Source: Burkholderia arboris
GTDB taxonomy: Bacteria > Pseudomonadota > Gammaproteobacteria > Burkholderiales > Burkholderiaceae
Reading direction: 5' to 3'
Length of the DNA stretch: 64,000 bases
Assembly (NCBI RefSeq): GCF_902499125.1
Contig: NZ_CABVPX010000007.1
Coordinates: forward strand, 186,001 to 250,000
The position numbers were made by a program, and so were the translations under genes. Shown one piece after another: positions 53,548 to 62,794 of the stretch (its first letter is position 1; every line of letters begins with the position of its first letter). The notes below the pieces were generated by a model. That model saw nothing but the letters and a program-made list of their open reading frames with translations, searched no databases and was not told the origin of the DNA.

Positions 53548-54363
53548 CTACGCGCCGCGTTGCGGCTCCCGTGCGGCGGTGCGCGCGCCCGCGTGACCCT
53601 GGCGCCGCCATTCGGTCGGGGTGATGCCGAACCGCTCGCGGAAGGCGGTCGCGAAATTGGCCGGCGTGGAAAAGCCGATTTCCTTCGCGATGCTGGCGAT
53701 GCTGAGCGACGTCGAATCCAGCAGGTCCTGCGCGATCCGCAGCCGCTCGTACCGCAGATATTCGAACACCGTCTGGCCGAGATTGTCGCGAAACGCGCGC
53801 GACAGCCGCTTTTCGTGCGTGCCGACTGCGCGTGCCAGTTCCTCCACCGTCGGCGGATCGTTCAGCGTGCGCGACAGGTGGCGAATGGCCGCCCGCACGA
53901 TGATGTCGTCGTCCTTGCCGGCCGCGAACAGGTTGTCCGCCGGTTCCGGACCGGCCGGCCGTTCCCGCTGCGTCCGTGAGAGCTGCACGCGAATCCGCGC
54001 GACCACTTCTTCCGGCTCGAACGGCTTCACCACATAGTCGACGCCGCCGATCTCGAGCCCTTCGAGCCGTTCGTGCAATGCGCCGGCCACGGTCAGGAAG
54101 ATGACGGGAATCCCGGCCGTGAGCGGATCGGCGGCAAGCAGGCGGCACGCGGTGAAGCCGTCCATGCGCGGCATCCGCACGTCCATCAGGATCAGGTCGG
54201 GCATCAGCGCCTGCGCGCGCTGGCACGCTTGCGCGCCGTCGGATGCGATGCTGATCCGGCATCCGGTGTCGCGCAGGATGTCGATCAGCAGACGCAGCTG
54301 GTCGGGTTGATCGTCGACGACCAGGAGATGGGCGTCGCTCAATGCGGAGATCGATGAAGGCAT
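53548..54363 (-). CDS. Response regulator with AraC-type DNA-binding domain, orphan
   Basis: This 271-residue protein has a receiver domain at residues ~8-130: acidic pocket LLVVDDQPDQL, phosphoacceptor Asp in DLILMDVRMPRMDG, then VIFLTVAG and the Lys in DYVVKPFEPEEV. An AraC-type HTH pair covers ~165-260 (TVEELARAVGTHEKRLSRAFRDNLGQTVFEYLRYERLRIAQDLL, SIASIAKEIGFSTPANFATAFRERFG). No histidine kinase gene is nearby. It lies upstream of and on the same strand as the esterase, 283 bp away, so it might regulate the iron genes or the adhesin, both guesses. Confidence 0.88.
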   Translation of the reverse strand: MPSSISALSDAHLLVVDDQPDQLRLLIDILRDTGCRISIASDGAQACQRAQALMPDLILMDVRMPRMDGFTACRLLAADPLTAGIPVIFLTVAGALHERLEGLEIGGVDYVVKPFEPEEVVARIRVQLSRTQRERPAGPEPADNLFAAGKDDDIIVRAAIRHLSRTLNDPPTVEELARAVGTHEKRLSRAFRDNLGQTVFEYLRYERLRIAQDLLDSTSLSIASIAKEIGFSTPANFATAFRERFGITPTEWRRQGHAGARTAAREPQRGA

Positions 54364-55501
54364 CGTGCACCTGTTCGGAAAAGGCGGTTGGCTGCGTTTC
54401 CACGGGTGGCCTGCCCGGTTCGGGGGAAACGTCGTGAGCCGCTCTATGACGACGCATAAGCGCATCGCACGCTCGCATCGATTCCAGAGGTTGCCGGCAC
54501 TGCGCGACGGACAACCGGTCGTCGCATGACACGGCATTCGTTTTTTTGATCGCTGAGCCGGTAAGGACGCGGACGATTGCCGTGCTCGCGCCGTGAAGAT
54601 CGCGACTGCAGGAATCAATGCGAGCGGAATTGTAGGAGCTTCTTTCAAATCCCGCCAGACACTGCGGCTCTATTCGCGTCATCCCGCTTTCCCGATATTT
54701 AAAATGGCGGATTGAGACAGGAACGCCGCGTGTTGATATGCGTCAATACTCATGGTTTACACGAATGCCGGCCACGCAGCTCCGCGATCGACCAGATTCT
54801 GGATTGTCTTCCCGGGATTGATTTTAATTTAAATCCGCTTTGGCAAAGTATTTATCCGCCTTGTAAAACATTGCGATTAATTTCGGCAGCGCGAAATCGT
54901 TTGCGAGGCGTAGGTATTTCACGTAAGTCATTGAATATATTGAATTTCACAATCTATAAAGAATGTCGGCTTCAATAATTCAAGATCGTGTCCCATAATT
55001 CGTCCGAACTTTGAATGCCGGGTGGCGCAGCGCAACGGAAGGCGCCGCAAGGTGCGCCGGACGTTGTGCGATTCGAGTCCGAAGCATCGATTGATGCCCG
55101 CCCGGGCAAATGCTCGTGGCACGGGAATAAAGCACCGGTTGCCGAAGATGAAATAAAAGAAGCGGGGTTGGTCGCGGTCGGCGCGACCTCACATCAGAGG
55201 TGTTTATAACGACAGGTTGAATCTCCGGATTCAGTCGGGGAAAGGCTCGTCCATAAATAGCATTACGCATTCCTAATGAGGTTTCATGAATAACGGAACG
55301 GGCCGTAACTAGACGGCGGGCCCGGAGGCTTCGATCGTCCGGTGGAAACGAACGGTCGATGCGGATCGCCTCCAACGTGGCAGCGCCGGATCACGGAATC
55401 GGGTTCCGCACCGAAGTCGCAATCGCAATCGAAGTCGAAGCTGTCAATAAACGTAAGTAGTCCATATTCAAACCAGACGCTACACAACGGAGCAGAAGAC
55501 C
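54364..55501. promoter_or_regulatory. Long A+T-rich leader region upstream of the adhesin gene
   Basis: This 1.1-kb region has no gene I can support; short open frames (such as 54712-54978) lack coding bias and ribosome binding sites. Between about 54700 and 54980 it is strikingly A+T-rich for this replicon, a typical sign of a silenced or tightly regulated promoter. It should contain the promoters of the REC-AraC regulator and of the adhesin. Confidence 0.4.
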
Positions 55502-58500
55502 ATGAAGAGGAAGCAGATTTCGGTGCTCGCCGCCGCGATGTTCGCGGGCGCGGGTATGCTGAGCGCCGGCGCCGCGCACGCCGACAATTTCGTCGACCGC
55601 GGCAACCCGGACAACGCGCTGAACGGGCAGTGCATCGACGGGACCAACCCGCTGTGCGTCAAGACGAAGAACGGGACCTACGTGGCGGTGAGTACCACGA
55701 ACGTGACGCAGGGCACGAATGCCAAGGCCGGCACCAGCGGCATCGCGATCGGCGACCAGTCGAATGCGAGCAGCAACGGCGGCAGCAGCAGCGGCGGTGC
55801 GATTGCGATCGGTGTCGGCTCGCAGGCGCTGGCGAACTCGGCGACCGCGATCGGCACGGTGGCGGTCGCGCAGGGCAACACCGCGCTGGCGATCGGCCGC
55901 CAGTCGGCCGCAGTCGGCGATTTCTCGATGGCGCTCGGCAACGTGGCGGATGCGCACGGCACCAGCTCGATCGCACTCGGCCACTCGGCATTGGCCAGCG
56001 GCGACCGCTCGGTCGCAATCGGCGGCGCGAACCCGACGTCGAGCGATGGCGTATCGGCCGGCGCGTCGTACGACGCGGCGACGCAGACGCGCGCGGGCGG
56101 CACGCAATCGGTGGCGATCGGCGCGGGTGCGCAGACGAACGACAACAATCAGGTGGCGATCGGGTCGGGCAGCATCGGCGCGAACAACGGCGGCACGCCG
56201 GTGTTCGGCGGCACGGCCGCACCGGTCGGCGGCGCGGTATCGTTCGGTGCAATCGGCAGCGAACGCCAGCTCAAGAACGTTGCGGCGGGCGCGGCCGATA
56301 CGGACGCCGTCAACGTCCAGCAGCTGAAGAACGTGAACAACACGCTCAGCACGGGCATCGGCAATGTCGACGCGCGCGTGACGTCGGTCGGCAATTCGCT
56401 GTCGACCACGATCTCGAACGTCGACCAGCGCGTGACCAGCGTCGGCAACAGCCTCAGCACGAGCATCGTCACGGCGACGCAGAACGTCGTGAAGTACACC
56501 GACAACACGCATGCGGCGATCGCGCTCGACGGCGTCAACGGCACGACGATCGGCGGTGTCGCGGCCGGCGTGGCCGATACCGACGCCGTCAATGTCGGCC
56601 AGCTGAAGGGCAGCGTCACGCCGCTTCAGACGTCCATTTCGACGGCGGCGTCGAACATCGCGAACCTGCAGACCAGCGTGACCGGCATCAACACGTCGCT
56701 GAGTACGGCGGCGTCGAACATCGGCGGCCTGCAGGCGGCCGATGCGCGCAACGTGAAGTACGACGGCGCGAGCGGCTTCGACTCGGTGACGTTCGCGGGC
56801 ACCAACGGCACGACGCTGCACAACGTCGCCGACGGCAAGGACGTACACGACGCCGTCAACGTCGGGCAGCTGAACGGCGGCCTCGCGTCGCTCAGCACGA
56901 GCGTGACGAACAACCTCAGTACGACGCTCGGCAACCTGAGCACGTCGATCACCAGCCAGATCAGCAGCGCGACGAAGAACGCCGTGCAGTACGACAGCGA
57001 CGCGCACAGCGGCGTCACGCTGGGCGGGACGGGGGCGGCGGCGCCGGTCGGCCTGCACAACGTCGCGGACGGCACGGCCGCGAACGATGCGGTGAACGTG
57101 GGCCAGCTCGGCAAGGCAACCAGCACGCTCAACCAGTCGATCACGACCGTCGGCAACCAGGTGACGACGAATACGGGCAATATCGCGGCGCTGCAGCAGG
57201 ATGCGCTCCAGTGGAACCCGGGCATCGGCGCTTACGACGCGAGCCACGGCGGCCACGGCCCGCAGCTCATCAGCAACGTCGCGGCCGGCAAGGCCGGCAC
57301 CGACGCGGTCAACGTCGACCAGCTGACCGCGGCGATTCACGACGGCACGAGCCAGCTCGATGCGCTGGCCGTGAAATACGACGACGCGAGCAAGCGGCAG
57401 GTTTCGCTCGGCGCGGGCAACGGCGGCAGCCCGGTGCGCGTGACCAACGTCGCGGCCGGCAACGTCGCGGCCGGCAGCACCGACGCGGTGAACGGCGCAC
57501 AGCTGCGCAGCGCGATCGACAGTACCGCGGCCGCACTCGGCGGCGGCGCGACGTCGAATCCGGACGGCTCGATCACCGCTCCGAACTACAAGATCGGCGG
57601 CAGCGCGTTCAACAATGTCGGCGACGCACTGACGAACCTAGACGGCCGCGTCGGCAGCAACACGACGACCCTCGCGAATCACGAAACGCGCATCGGCAAC
57701 GCCGAAACGAATATCGCGGGCAACACGGCGGCGATCGCCGGGCTGCAGCAGGACGCGCTGCAGTTCGATCCGAAGCTCGGCGCGTTCAGCGCGGCGCGCG
57801 GCGGTGCACCGACGCAGCTGACGAACGTGGCCGACGGCAATGTCGCCGCAGGCAGCACGGATGCGGTGAACGGCGGCCAGCTGTCGGGCGTGAAAACCGC
57901 GCTCGAACAGCAGATCACGCAGGTGTCGAACCAGGCCGGCGAAGCCGTGAAGAACGTCGTCAAGTACGACGTCGACACGAACGGCAACCGGCTGAATTCG
58001 GTGTCGCTCGTCGGCGGCGATGCAACGTCGGCGGTCGTGCTGAAGAACGTCGCGGCGGGCACCAGCGATACGGACGCGGTGAACGTGAAGCAGCTGAAGG
58101 GCGTGCAGTCGAGCCTCAACCAGCTCGGCGCGCTCGCGGTGCAGTACGACGACAGCTCGAAGAGCACGATCACGCTCGGCGGCGCCGGCGGCACGCGCAT
58201 CACCAACGTGCAGGCAGGCACGCTCGGCGCGACCAGCACCGACGCGGTGAACGGCTCGCAGCTCTACGCGACCAACCAGCAGGTGTCGAAGAACACGACC
58301 GACATCTCGAACCTGCAGAGCAACGTCACCAACATCGCGAACGGCAAGGCCGGCCTCGTGCAGCAGCAGGATCCGAACGGCGCGATCACGGTCGGGCAGG
58401 GCACGGGCGGCACCAGCGTGAACTTCTCCGGCACGGCGGGCGACCGCGTGCTGACCGGCGTCGCGGCGGGCGTGAACGCCAACGACGCGGTCAACATGGG

Positions 58501-59095
58501 CCAGTTCAACACCGCGCTGCAGAATGCCGCGGCCAACGACAAGATCCGCGCGGCGGCGACCGATGCGAACACGTCGTGGATCGCGCGTGCCGATGCGGGT
58601 TCGATCGGGTCGACGGCGACCGCGACCGGCAAGAATGCGGTGGCGGTTGGCCAGGGCTCCGTCGCCGATCGCGACAATTCGTTCTCGGTCGGTGCGAAGG
58701 GCAGCGAGCGCCAGGTCACGAACGTCGCGGCCGGGACGGCGCCGACCGACGCGGTGAACGTGCAGCAGCTGAACGACAACCTGTCGACGGCATCGGCGCA
58801 GGCGAAGGGCTACACCGACCAGCGCGTCGGCCAGGTGTACAACGCGTTCAACGACCTGAAGAAGGACATGTACGGCGGCGTCGCGTCGGCGATGGCGGTG
58901 GCCGGTTTGCCGCAGCCGACGGGCGCGGGGCGCTCGATGGTGTCGGCGGCGACGTCGAACTATCACGGTCAGCAGGGCTTCGCGGCCGGCTACTCGTACG
59001 TGACGGAGAGCAACCGCTGGGTCGTCAAGGCGTCGGTGACGGGCAACACGCGGTCGGACTTCGGCGCGGTGGTCGGCGCGGGTTATCAGTTCTGA
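55502..59095 (+). CDS. Trimeric autotransporter adhesin (YadA-like)
   Basis: This 1197-residue surface protein has a signal peptide (VLAAAMFAGAGMLSAGAAHADN). A head of YadA-type repeats covers ~77-185 (AIAIGVGSQALANSATAIG, SIALGHSALASGDRSVAIG). Eleven neck motifs of the NVAAGxxDTDAVNVxQL kind start near residues 260, 355, 441, 520, 593, 649, 775, 847, 901, 986 and 1075, separated by coiled-coil stalk pieces. A C-terminal YadA anchor (YNAFNDLKKDMYGGVASAMAVAG to GAVVGAGYQF) forms the trimeric barrel that self-exports. Such proteins bind host matrix or cells or drive autoaggregation. CGGAGCAGAAGACC precedes the start and a strong terminator follows. Confidence 0.95.
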   Translation: MKRKQISVLAAAMFAGAGMLSAGAAHADNFVDRGNPDNALNGQCIDGTNPLCVKTKNGTYVAVSTTNVTQGTNAKAGTSGIAIGDQSNASSNGGSSSGGAIAIGVGSQALANSATAIGTVAVAQGNTALAIGRQSAAVGDFSMALGNVADAHGTSSIALGHSALASGDRSVAIGGANPTSSDGVSAGASYDAATQTRAGGTQSVAIGAGAQTNDNNQVAIGSGSIGANNGGTPVFGGTAAPVGGAVSFGAIGSERQLKNVAAGAADTDAVNVQQLKNVNNTLSTGIGNVDARVTSVGNSLSTTISNVDQRVTSVGNSLSTSIVTATQNVVKYTDNTHAAIALDGVNGTTIGGVAAGVADTDAVNVGQLKGSVTPLQTSISTAASNIANLQTSVTGINTSLSTAASNIGGLQAADARNVKYDGASGFDSVTFAGTNGTTLHNVADGKDVHDAVNVGQLNGGLASLSTSVTNNLSTTLGNLSTSITSQISSATKNAVQYDSDAHSGVTLGGTGAAAPVGLHNVADGTAANDAVNVGQLGKATSTLNQSITTVGNQVTTNTGNIAALQQDALQWNPGIGAYDASHGGHGPQLISNVAAGKAGTDAVNVDQLTAAIHDGTSQLDALAVKYDDASKRQVSLGAGNGGSPVRVTNVAAGNVAAGSTDAVNGAQLRSAIDSTAAALGGGATSNPDGSITAPNYKIGGSAFNNVGDALTNLDGRVGSNTTTLANHETRIGNAETNIAGNTAAIAGLQQDALQFDPKLGAFSAARGGAPTQLTNVADGNVAAGSTDAVNGGQLSGVKTALEQQITQVSNQAGEAVKNVVKYDVDTNGNRLNSVSLVGGDATSAVVLKNVAAGTSDTDAVNVKQLKGVQSSLNQLGALAVQYDDSSKSTITLGGAGGTRITNVQAGTLGATSTDAVNGSQLYATNQQVSKNTTDISNLQSNVTNIANGKAGLVQQQDPNGAITVGQGTGGTSVNFSGTAGDRVLTGVAAGVNANDAVNMGQFNTALQNAAANDKIRAAATDANTSWIARADAGSIGSTATATGKNAVAVGQGSVADRDNSFSVGAKGSERQVTNVAAGTAPTDAVNVQQLNDNLSTASAQAKGYTDQRVGQVYNAFNDLKKDMYGGVASAMAVAGLPQPTGAGRSMVSAATSNYHGQQGFAAGYSYVTESNRWVVKASVTGNTRSDFGAVVGAGYQF

Positions 59096-59110
59096 TGCAG
59101 GTCGCGCAGC

Positions 59111-59131
59111 GTTGAGCGTTGAGCGTTGAGC
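59111..59131 (+). repeat. Three tandem copies of a 7-bp unit (GTTGAGC) after the adhesin gene
   Basis: Three exact heptamers lie in a row 16 bp past the adhesin stop and before the terminator. They are short and could vary in copy number; no function is evident. Confidence 0.6.
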
Positions 59132-59182
59132 GGTGCGGGCGCCGGGGCATGGATTCAGCGCCCGGTACCCGTGATCGCCCGG

Positions 59183-59214
59183 TGGCCCGGGGTCCGTTGA
59201 CGGACCCCGGGCCA
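59183..59214 (+). terminator. Strong hairpin terminator of the adhesin gene
   Basis: A 14-bp perfect stem (TGGCCCGGGGTCCG pairing with CGGACCCCGGGCCA) with a TTGA loop is followed by TTT. It sits 88 bp past the stop and is the clearest intrinsic terminator in the window. Confidence 0.8.
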
Positions 59215-59377
59215 TTTGCGCAGCGGCCCGCCTGGCGGCAGGCACGTGCCGGTCTGCTCGACCACGCGGATGAATCCGGGCAGTGCGCGAATCGACGCGC
59301 CCGCCGTTGCGCCGATACTTGCGGCGCCGCCGCATGCGCGCGGCGGACGACGCAACGCGCGTGCGGTTCCGGGACGC

Positions 59378-60243
59378 TCAGCGGACGCTGGTTTGCCGCG
59401 GCGGCGGAATGTCCTTGAATCGTGGATCGAGCGCGATCCAGAACGCTTGCGTCCGGCCCGGTTCGGTCAGCGCCGGGTCGGGGCGCCAGCCGCGCGCCTG
59501 CTTTCGCTCCAGTTGCGCCGTATTGCTGTCCCATACGCGAGACAGCCTGTATCGATCACCCTTCGCGATCAACGCGTCGTCGACCTGTTTCGCGAGGTTT
59601 CTCGCGGCGTCCGTTCCCCGATGTTCCCGGGCGACCAGGATATTGATCCGGGCGACTTGTCCCGGCGCGTGCAGCCCGGTTTCCGAATCGTCCATGAAAC
59701 CCGTGATCACGTCGTCCTTGACCGCGACGCCCCCCCGTCATAGTTGCGCGGGTCGAATGCGCCGGGCGGGTAATCCTCCTCGAAACGGGCGGCAAGTGCG
59801 CCACGATCGTCCGCGTCTATTTCGAACGGGAATCTGATGAGTTCGTCCCTGGTGTTCGCGTCATGCGGGTCGACCGCTCCCATCGTCGTTCCGTCCGCGT
59901 AGTGCCGGATGCGCGAAAGCTGTGCCGGCGGCGCTTCGCCCGCGCTCTCCAGCGACGCCGTACTTGGACGGCGCTGTCCGGACAAGGGGGCGGGAACTGC
60001 GATCGGATCTGGGCTTGCGCGGCAGTATCGACGGTTGGCGCCGGCGCTGGCGCTCAGTGCGAACTGTCGACAGGGCTTTCGCTGTTTCGCGGGCTGGAAT
60101 CGGGACTCGCGGTGCGCGTCACTTGCATGGCGTTCAGGAAATGAGTGGCGGGTTAACGGAATGTAGGCGGGCCTCGCGCGCCGATCGTCGCCGCATCGGA
60201 ACCGCGGTCGCCGGATGCGAAGCGAGCGTGACGCTGGCGGCAT
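59378..60243 (-). pseudogene. GNAT-like protein gene interrupted by a frameshift in a C7/G7 run
   Basis: Two minus-strand reading frames join into one sensible protein if one base is removed from the seven-C run at 59730-59736. The upstream part ends RNYDGG and continues as VAVKDDVITGFMDD, then HAPGQVARINILVAREHRGTDAARNLAKQVDDALIAKG, LSRVWDSNTAQLERKQARGW and a C-terminus near 59378. The pattern of a strand, V..EHRG..AARNL and N...ERKQARGW resembles a GNAT acetyltransferase fold, though the acetyl-CoA loop is unusual. The first ~110 residues are Arg/Ser-rich and the true start is unclear; ATG 60243 is one choice. It is divergent from the repeat-protein gene. It could be a slipped, switchable gene, a true pseudogene or a base-call error. 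Confidence 0.6.
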
Positions 60244-60390
60244 CGATTGCGGGTTTGCGCGCGCCGCTTCGCATTGCGTCCGGCCGCAATCGACGGACCG
60301 AGGTATTTCTGCAGGAGTCGGCGTCAGCACGGCCTTGCCGAAGGGGCGTTCACCCCAGCCCCATGCTAGCGAACAGGTATCGGAGAGCAC

Positions 60391-61428
60391 ATGGACAATA
60401 CGGTCAGCGGGCCGCGTCAGGTTTCATTCGGAAGTCCGCCCGCATCGACGCCGGCGCCGGAGCGCCACGACAGCCCGCCAGCGCAGCCGTCCAGCCCGGC
60501 CGGCGGCGCGGTGCTCGAACGGCTGCGCACGATCGGCGCCCGGGCGGATACGCCTTTTTCTCCGCGGCCCGTCAGCCCGCTGACGAAGGCCGACATGAGG
60601 TCCGTCGTCACGCCAAGACCCGTCTCCCCGGAGACGGCATCGCCCATCCGCCGGCCGGCGGCATGGCGGATCGGCAACGTGCCCGCAAGCGCCGGCAACA
60701 CGAGCCCGCCCGGCAGCTTGCCGGAGCCGGGCAGAACGGCTTCTGCTGCGTCGGACGGTCATTCGTCGCCGCATGCGGAAGCGCCGGCCAGCGCGCCGAA
60801 ACAGCCGGACGAAGACTGGCGCGCGTTCCTGACGCGTACCGGGCATTCGCCTGGGTCGGAGGCACCACCATCGCCGTCCGGCAGCCCTGCGCAGACGAGG
60901 GGGCACGAAGACTGGAGCACGTTCCTGACGCGCACCGGGCATGCGCCTGGATCGGCGGCGCCGCCATCGTCATCCGGCAGCCCCGCGCAGACGGGGGGCC
61001 ATGAAGACTGGAGCACGTTCCTGACGCGTACCGGGCATGCGCCTGGATCGGCGGCGCCGCCATCGTCATCCGGCAGCCCTGCGCAGACGGAGGGCCACGA
61101 AGACTGGCGCGCGTTCCTGACGCGCACCGGGCATGCAACGGAACCGGAGGCGGCAACCGAGCCGTCAGGCAGCCATTCGGCGGCGCGTGAAGGCGTGCAG
61201 GACAGCTTGCCCGCGAACCCGGCGGGACACGTGCCGGTGGCCGTTGCCGACGTTCCGCTGCAGGCGCCGAAACCGGTTCGTCCCCATGCGACGGCGCACA
61301 TCTTGCGGGACGTACCCGATCGTTCGCCCGGCGTGCCCGCGCAGGTCAATCCTGCACCGGCACGCGCCGACGCGCACCGTAATCCACTGCAGGCACTGAG
61401 GGACGGGATCCGACGCATCTTGCGCTGA
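60391..61428 (+). CDS. Disordered Pro/Ser/Ala-rich protein with four 32-residue repeats, function unknown
   Basis: I do not recognise this 345-residue protein. It has no signal peptide and no membrane helix. Residues 1-140 are Pro/Ser/Ala-rich and probably disordered. Residues ~141-268 hold four repeats with period 32, each starting EDW(R/S)xFLTRTGH and followed by a Pro/Ser/Gly linker; the fourth keeps only its first third. The C-terminus is basic and amphipathic (HRNPLQALRDGIRRILR). GGAGAGCAC precedes ATG 60391. Codon use and amino-acid bias fit a real gene. Leaderless, disordered, repeat-bearing proteins are common among injected effectors and regulatory scaffolds, but nothing here proves it. 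It is divergent from the frameshifted GNAT-like gene. Confidence 0.7.
   Translation: MDNTVSGPRQVSFGSPPASTPAPERHDSPPAQPSSPAGGAVLERLRTIGARADTPFSPRPVSPLTKADMRSVVTPRPVSPETASPIRRPAAWRIGNVPASAGNTSPPGSLPEPGRTASAASDGHSSPHAEAPASAPKQPDEDWRAFLTRTGHSPGSEAPPSPSGSPAQTRGHEDWSTFLTRTGHAPGSAAPPSSSGSPAQTGGHEDWSTFLTRTGHAPGSAAPPSSSGSPAQTEGHEDWRAFLTRTGHATEPEAATEPSGSHSAAREGVQDSLPANPAGHVPVAVADVPLQAPKPVRPHATAHILRDVPDRSPGVPAQVNPAPARADAHRNPLQALRDGIRRILR
60811..61194 (+). repeat. Four tandem 96-bp repeats inside the orphan gene
   Basis: Units begin at 60811, 60907, 61003 and 61099, exactly 96 bp apart, so the frame is kept (32 codons). Units 2 and 3 are almost identical, which suggests recent duplication; unit 4 diverges after about 45 bases. 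Copy number may vary between strains. Confidence 0.9.
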
Positions 61429-61550
61429 ATCGCATGGCCGTCCGCTGCGGATCGCCCGCCACCGTTTCGCATCGCGGCCGCCGCAACGGCACGCTTCTCC
61501 TACGATCGCTGTCACGGCCGCATGGGCGCGGCCCAACCCTGGGGAATTTC

Positions 61551-62792
61551 ATGCAAGCTGCGCAGCGCTATCAACATGTCCTCACACAGCATCTCGCGAA
61601 GCCGCTCGAGCACGCGACGTCGCTTCCGGCGGCGTTCTACACCGACCCCGAGATCTTCGCCCACGAACGCGCGGTGCTCGACGAACGCCACTGGCGCGTC
61701 GCAGCCGCCGGCGGACAGGTTGCCCGGCCCGGCGACGTGCTGCCCGTCACGCTGTCCGGCATGCCGCTCGTCGTCACGCGCGATCGAGACGGCATGCTCG
61801 GCTGCTTTCACAACATCTGCAAGCACCGCGGCGTGCCGCTCGTGAGCGAGACGGCAAGCGACGTCCATTCGATCAGGTGCCCGTATCACGCGTGGCGATA
61901 CGGATTGAACGGCGCGCTGGAACGTGCGAGCCACTTCAACGGGATTCACGACCACCACGTGGATGCTTCGCACCGCGCGTGTCTCGAACTCGACCGCGTG
62001 CGAAGCGCGAGCTGGAACGGTCTCGTCTGCGTGAACCCGGGCGGCCGTGCCGCGCCGCTCGCCGATACGCTGGCGGCGCTCGAGCGCCGCTGGCACGACT
62101 ACGACTTCTCGCAACTGCAGTACGGCGGCGCGCTGCACTATCGCGTGCACGGCAACTGGAAGCTCGTCGTCGAGAACTTTCTCGACAGCTATCACAACCC
62201 GTTCGTGCATCCCGCGCTGAACAAGGCGTCGCTGTGGAACGAGCACTACCCGGTCGTGGACGCGCACGTCTGCGGCGTCGGCACCCGTATCTACGATGCG
62301 GCGACCGCCGGCCACGGCGGCCTGCCGACGTTCGCCGGACTGTCGCCGCAACGCGCGCGCGGCGCCGAGTACCTGCTCGCGAGCCCCACGCTGATGCTCG
62401 GCCTGCATGCGGACTACCTGTTCGTGCTGACGGTCGATCCGGTCGACGTGCAGACCACCGACGAGCACGTGTACTTCTTCTTCGTCGGCACGCCGTCCGC
62501 CGGCGTACCGGCCACGAATGACGACGGCGATCCGCTGGAAGCGCTCCGCGAGCGCGTGCGCGCGAACTGGGATCGCATCAATCGCGAGGACCTTCCGATG
62601 ATCGAGGGCATGCACGCGTGCCGCCGCTCGCCCGGCTATCGCGCCGGCCCGTTCTCGCCGTTCCACGAAGGGCCGCTGCATGCGTTCCAGCTCTCGCTCG
62701 CGCGCCGGATGGCGCCCGAACCGGCTGTGCCGTCGCAGCCCGCCGAACGGCACGACGCGCTCCGCTTCCATCCGATTTCAGTCGAGGCCTGA
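61551..62792 (+). CDS. Rieske non-heme iron oxygenase, alpha subunit
   Basis: This 413-residue protein has the Rieske ligands in CFHNICKHRGVPLV and RCPYHAWRYGLNG (C-x-H and C-x2-H). The catalytic iron motif is VVENFLDSYHNPFVHPAL (Asp, His, His). This is the layout of ring-hydroxylating and demethylating oxygenase alpha subunits (about 400-450 residues). No ferredoxin, reductase or beta subunit gene is visible in the window, so it may act as an alpha-only enzyme like the quaternary-amine or demethylase types. GGGGAATTTC precedes ATG 61551. It lies 2 bp before an FAD-linked oxidase gene, so the two act in one pathway. The substrate is unknown. Confidence 0.88.
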   Translation: MQAAQRYQHVLTQHLAKPLEHATSLPAAFYTDPEIFAHERAVLDERHWRVAAAGGQVARPGDVLPVTLSGMPLVVTRDRDGMLGCFHNICKHRGVPLVSETASDVHSIRCPYHAWRYGLNGALERASHFNGIHDHHVDASHRACLELDRVRSASWNGLVCVNPGGRAAPLADTLAALERRWHDYDFSQLQYGGALHYRVHGNWKLVVENFLDSYHNPFVHPALNKASLWNEHYPVVDAHVCGVGTRIYDAATAGHGGLPTFAGLSPQRARGAEYLLASPTLMLGLHADYLFVLTVDPVDVQTTDEHVYFFFVGTPSAGVPATNDDGDPLEALRERVRANWDRINREDLPMIEGMHACRRSPGYRAGPFSPFHEGPLHAFQLSLARRMAPEPAVPSQPAERHDALRFHPISVEA

Positions 62793-62794
62793 CC

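Noticed and set aside
53542..53556. Small hairpin GGCGCG-CTA-CGCGCC over the stop of the REC-AraC gene
   Set aside because: A 6-bp stem with no T-run is too weak to call a terminator in DNA this rich in G+C.
54712..54978. Short open frame in the adhesin leader region
   Set aside because: No ribosome binding site, codon use unlike the replicon, and no recognisable protein.
55342..59115. A 1257-residue open frame overlapping the adhesin in another frame
   Set aside because: It is Arg/Gln-rich with no domain; the repetitive G+C-rich DNA keeps stops away. The adhesin frame has signal peptide, heads, necks and anchor.
60811..61194. Regular 96-bp repeats considered as a CRISPR array
   Set aside because: There are no unique spacers, the period is 32 codons and the repeats lie in a coding frame.
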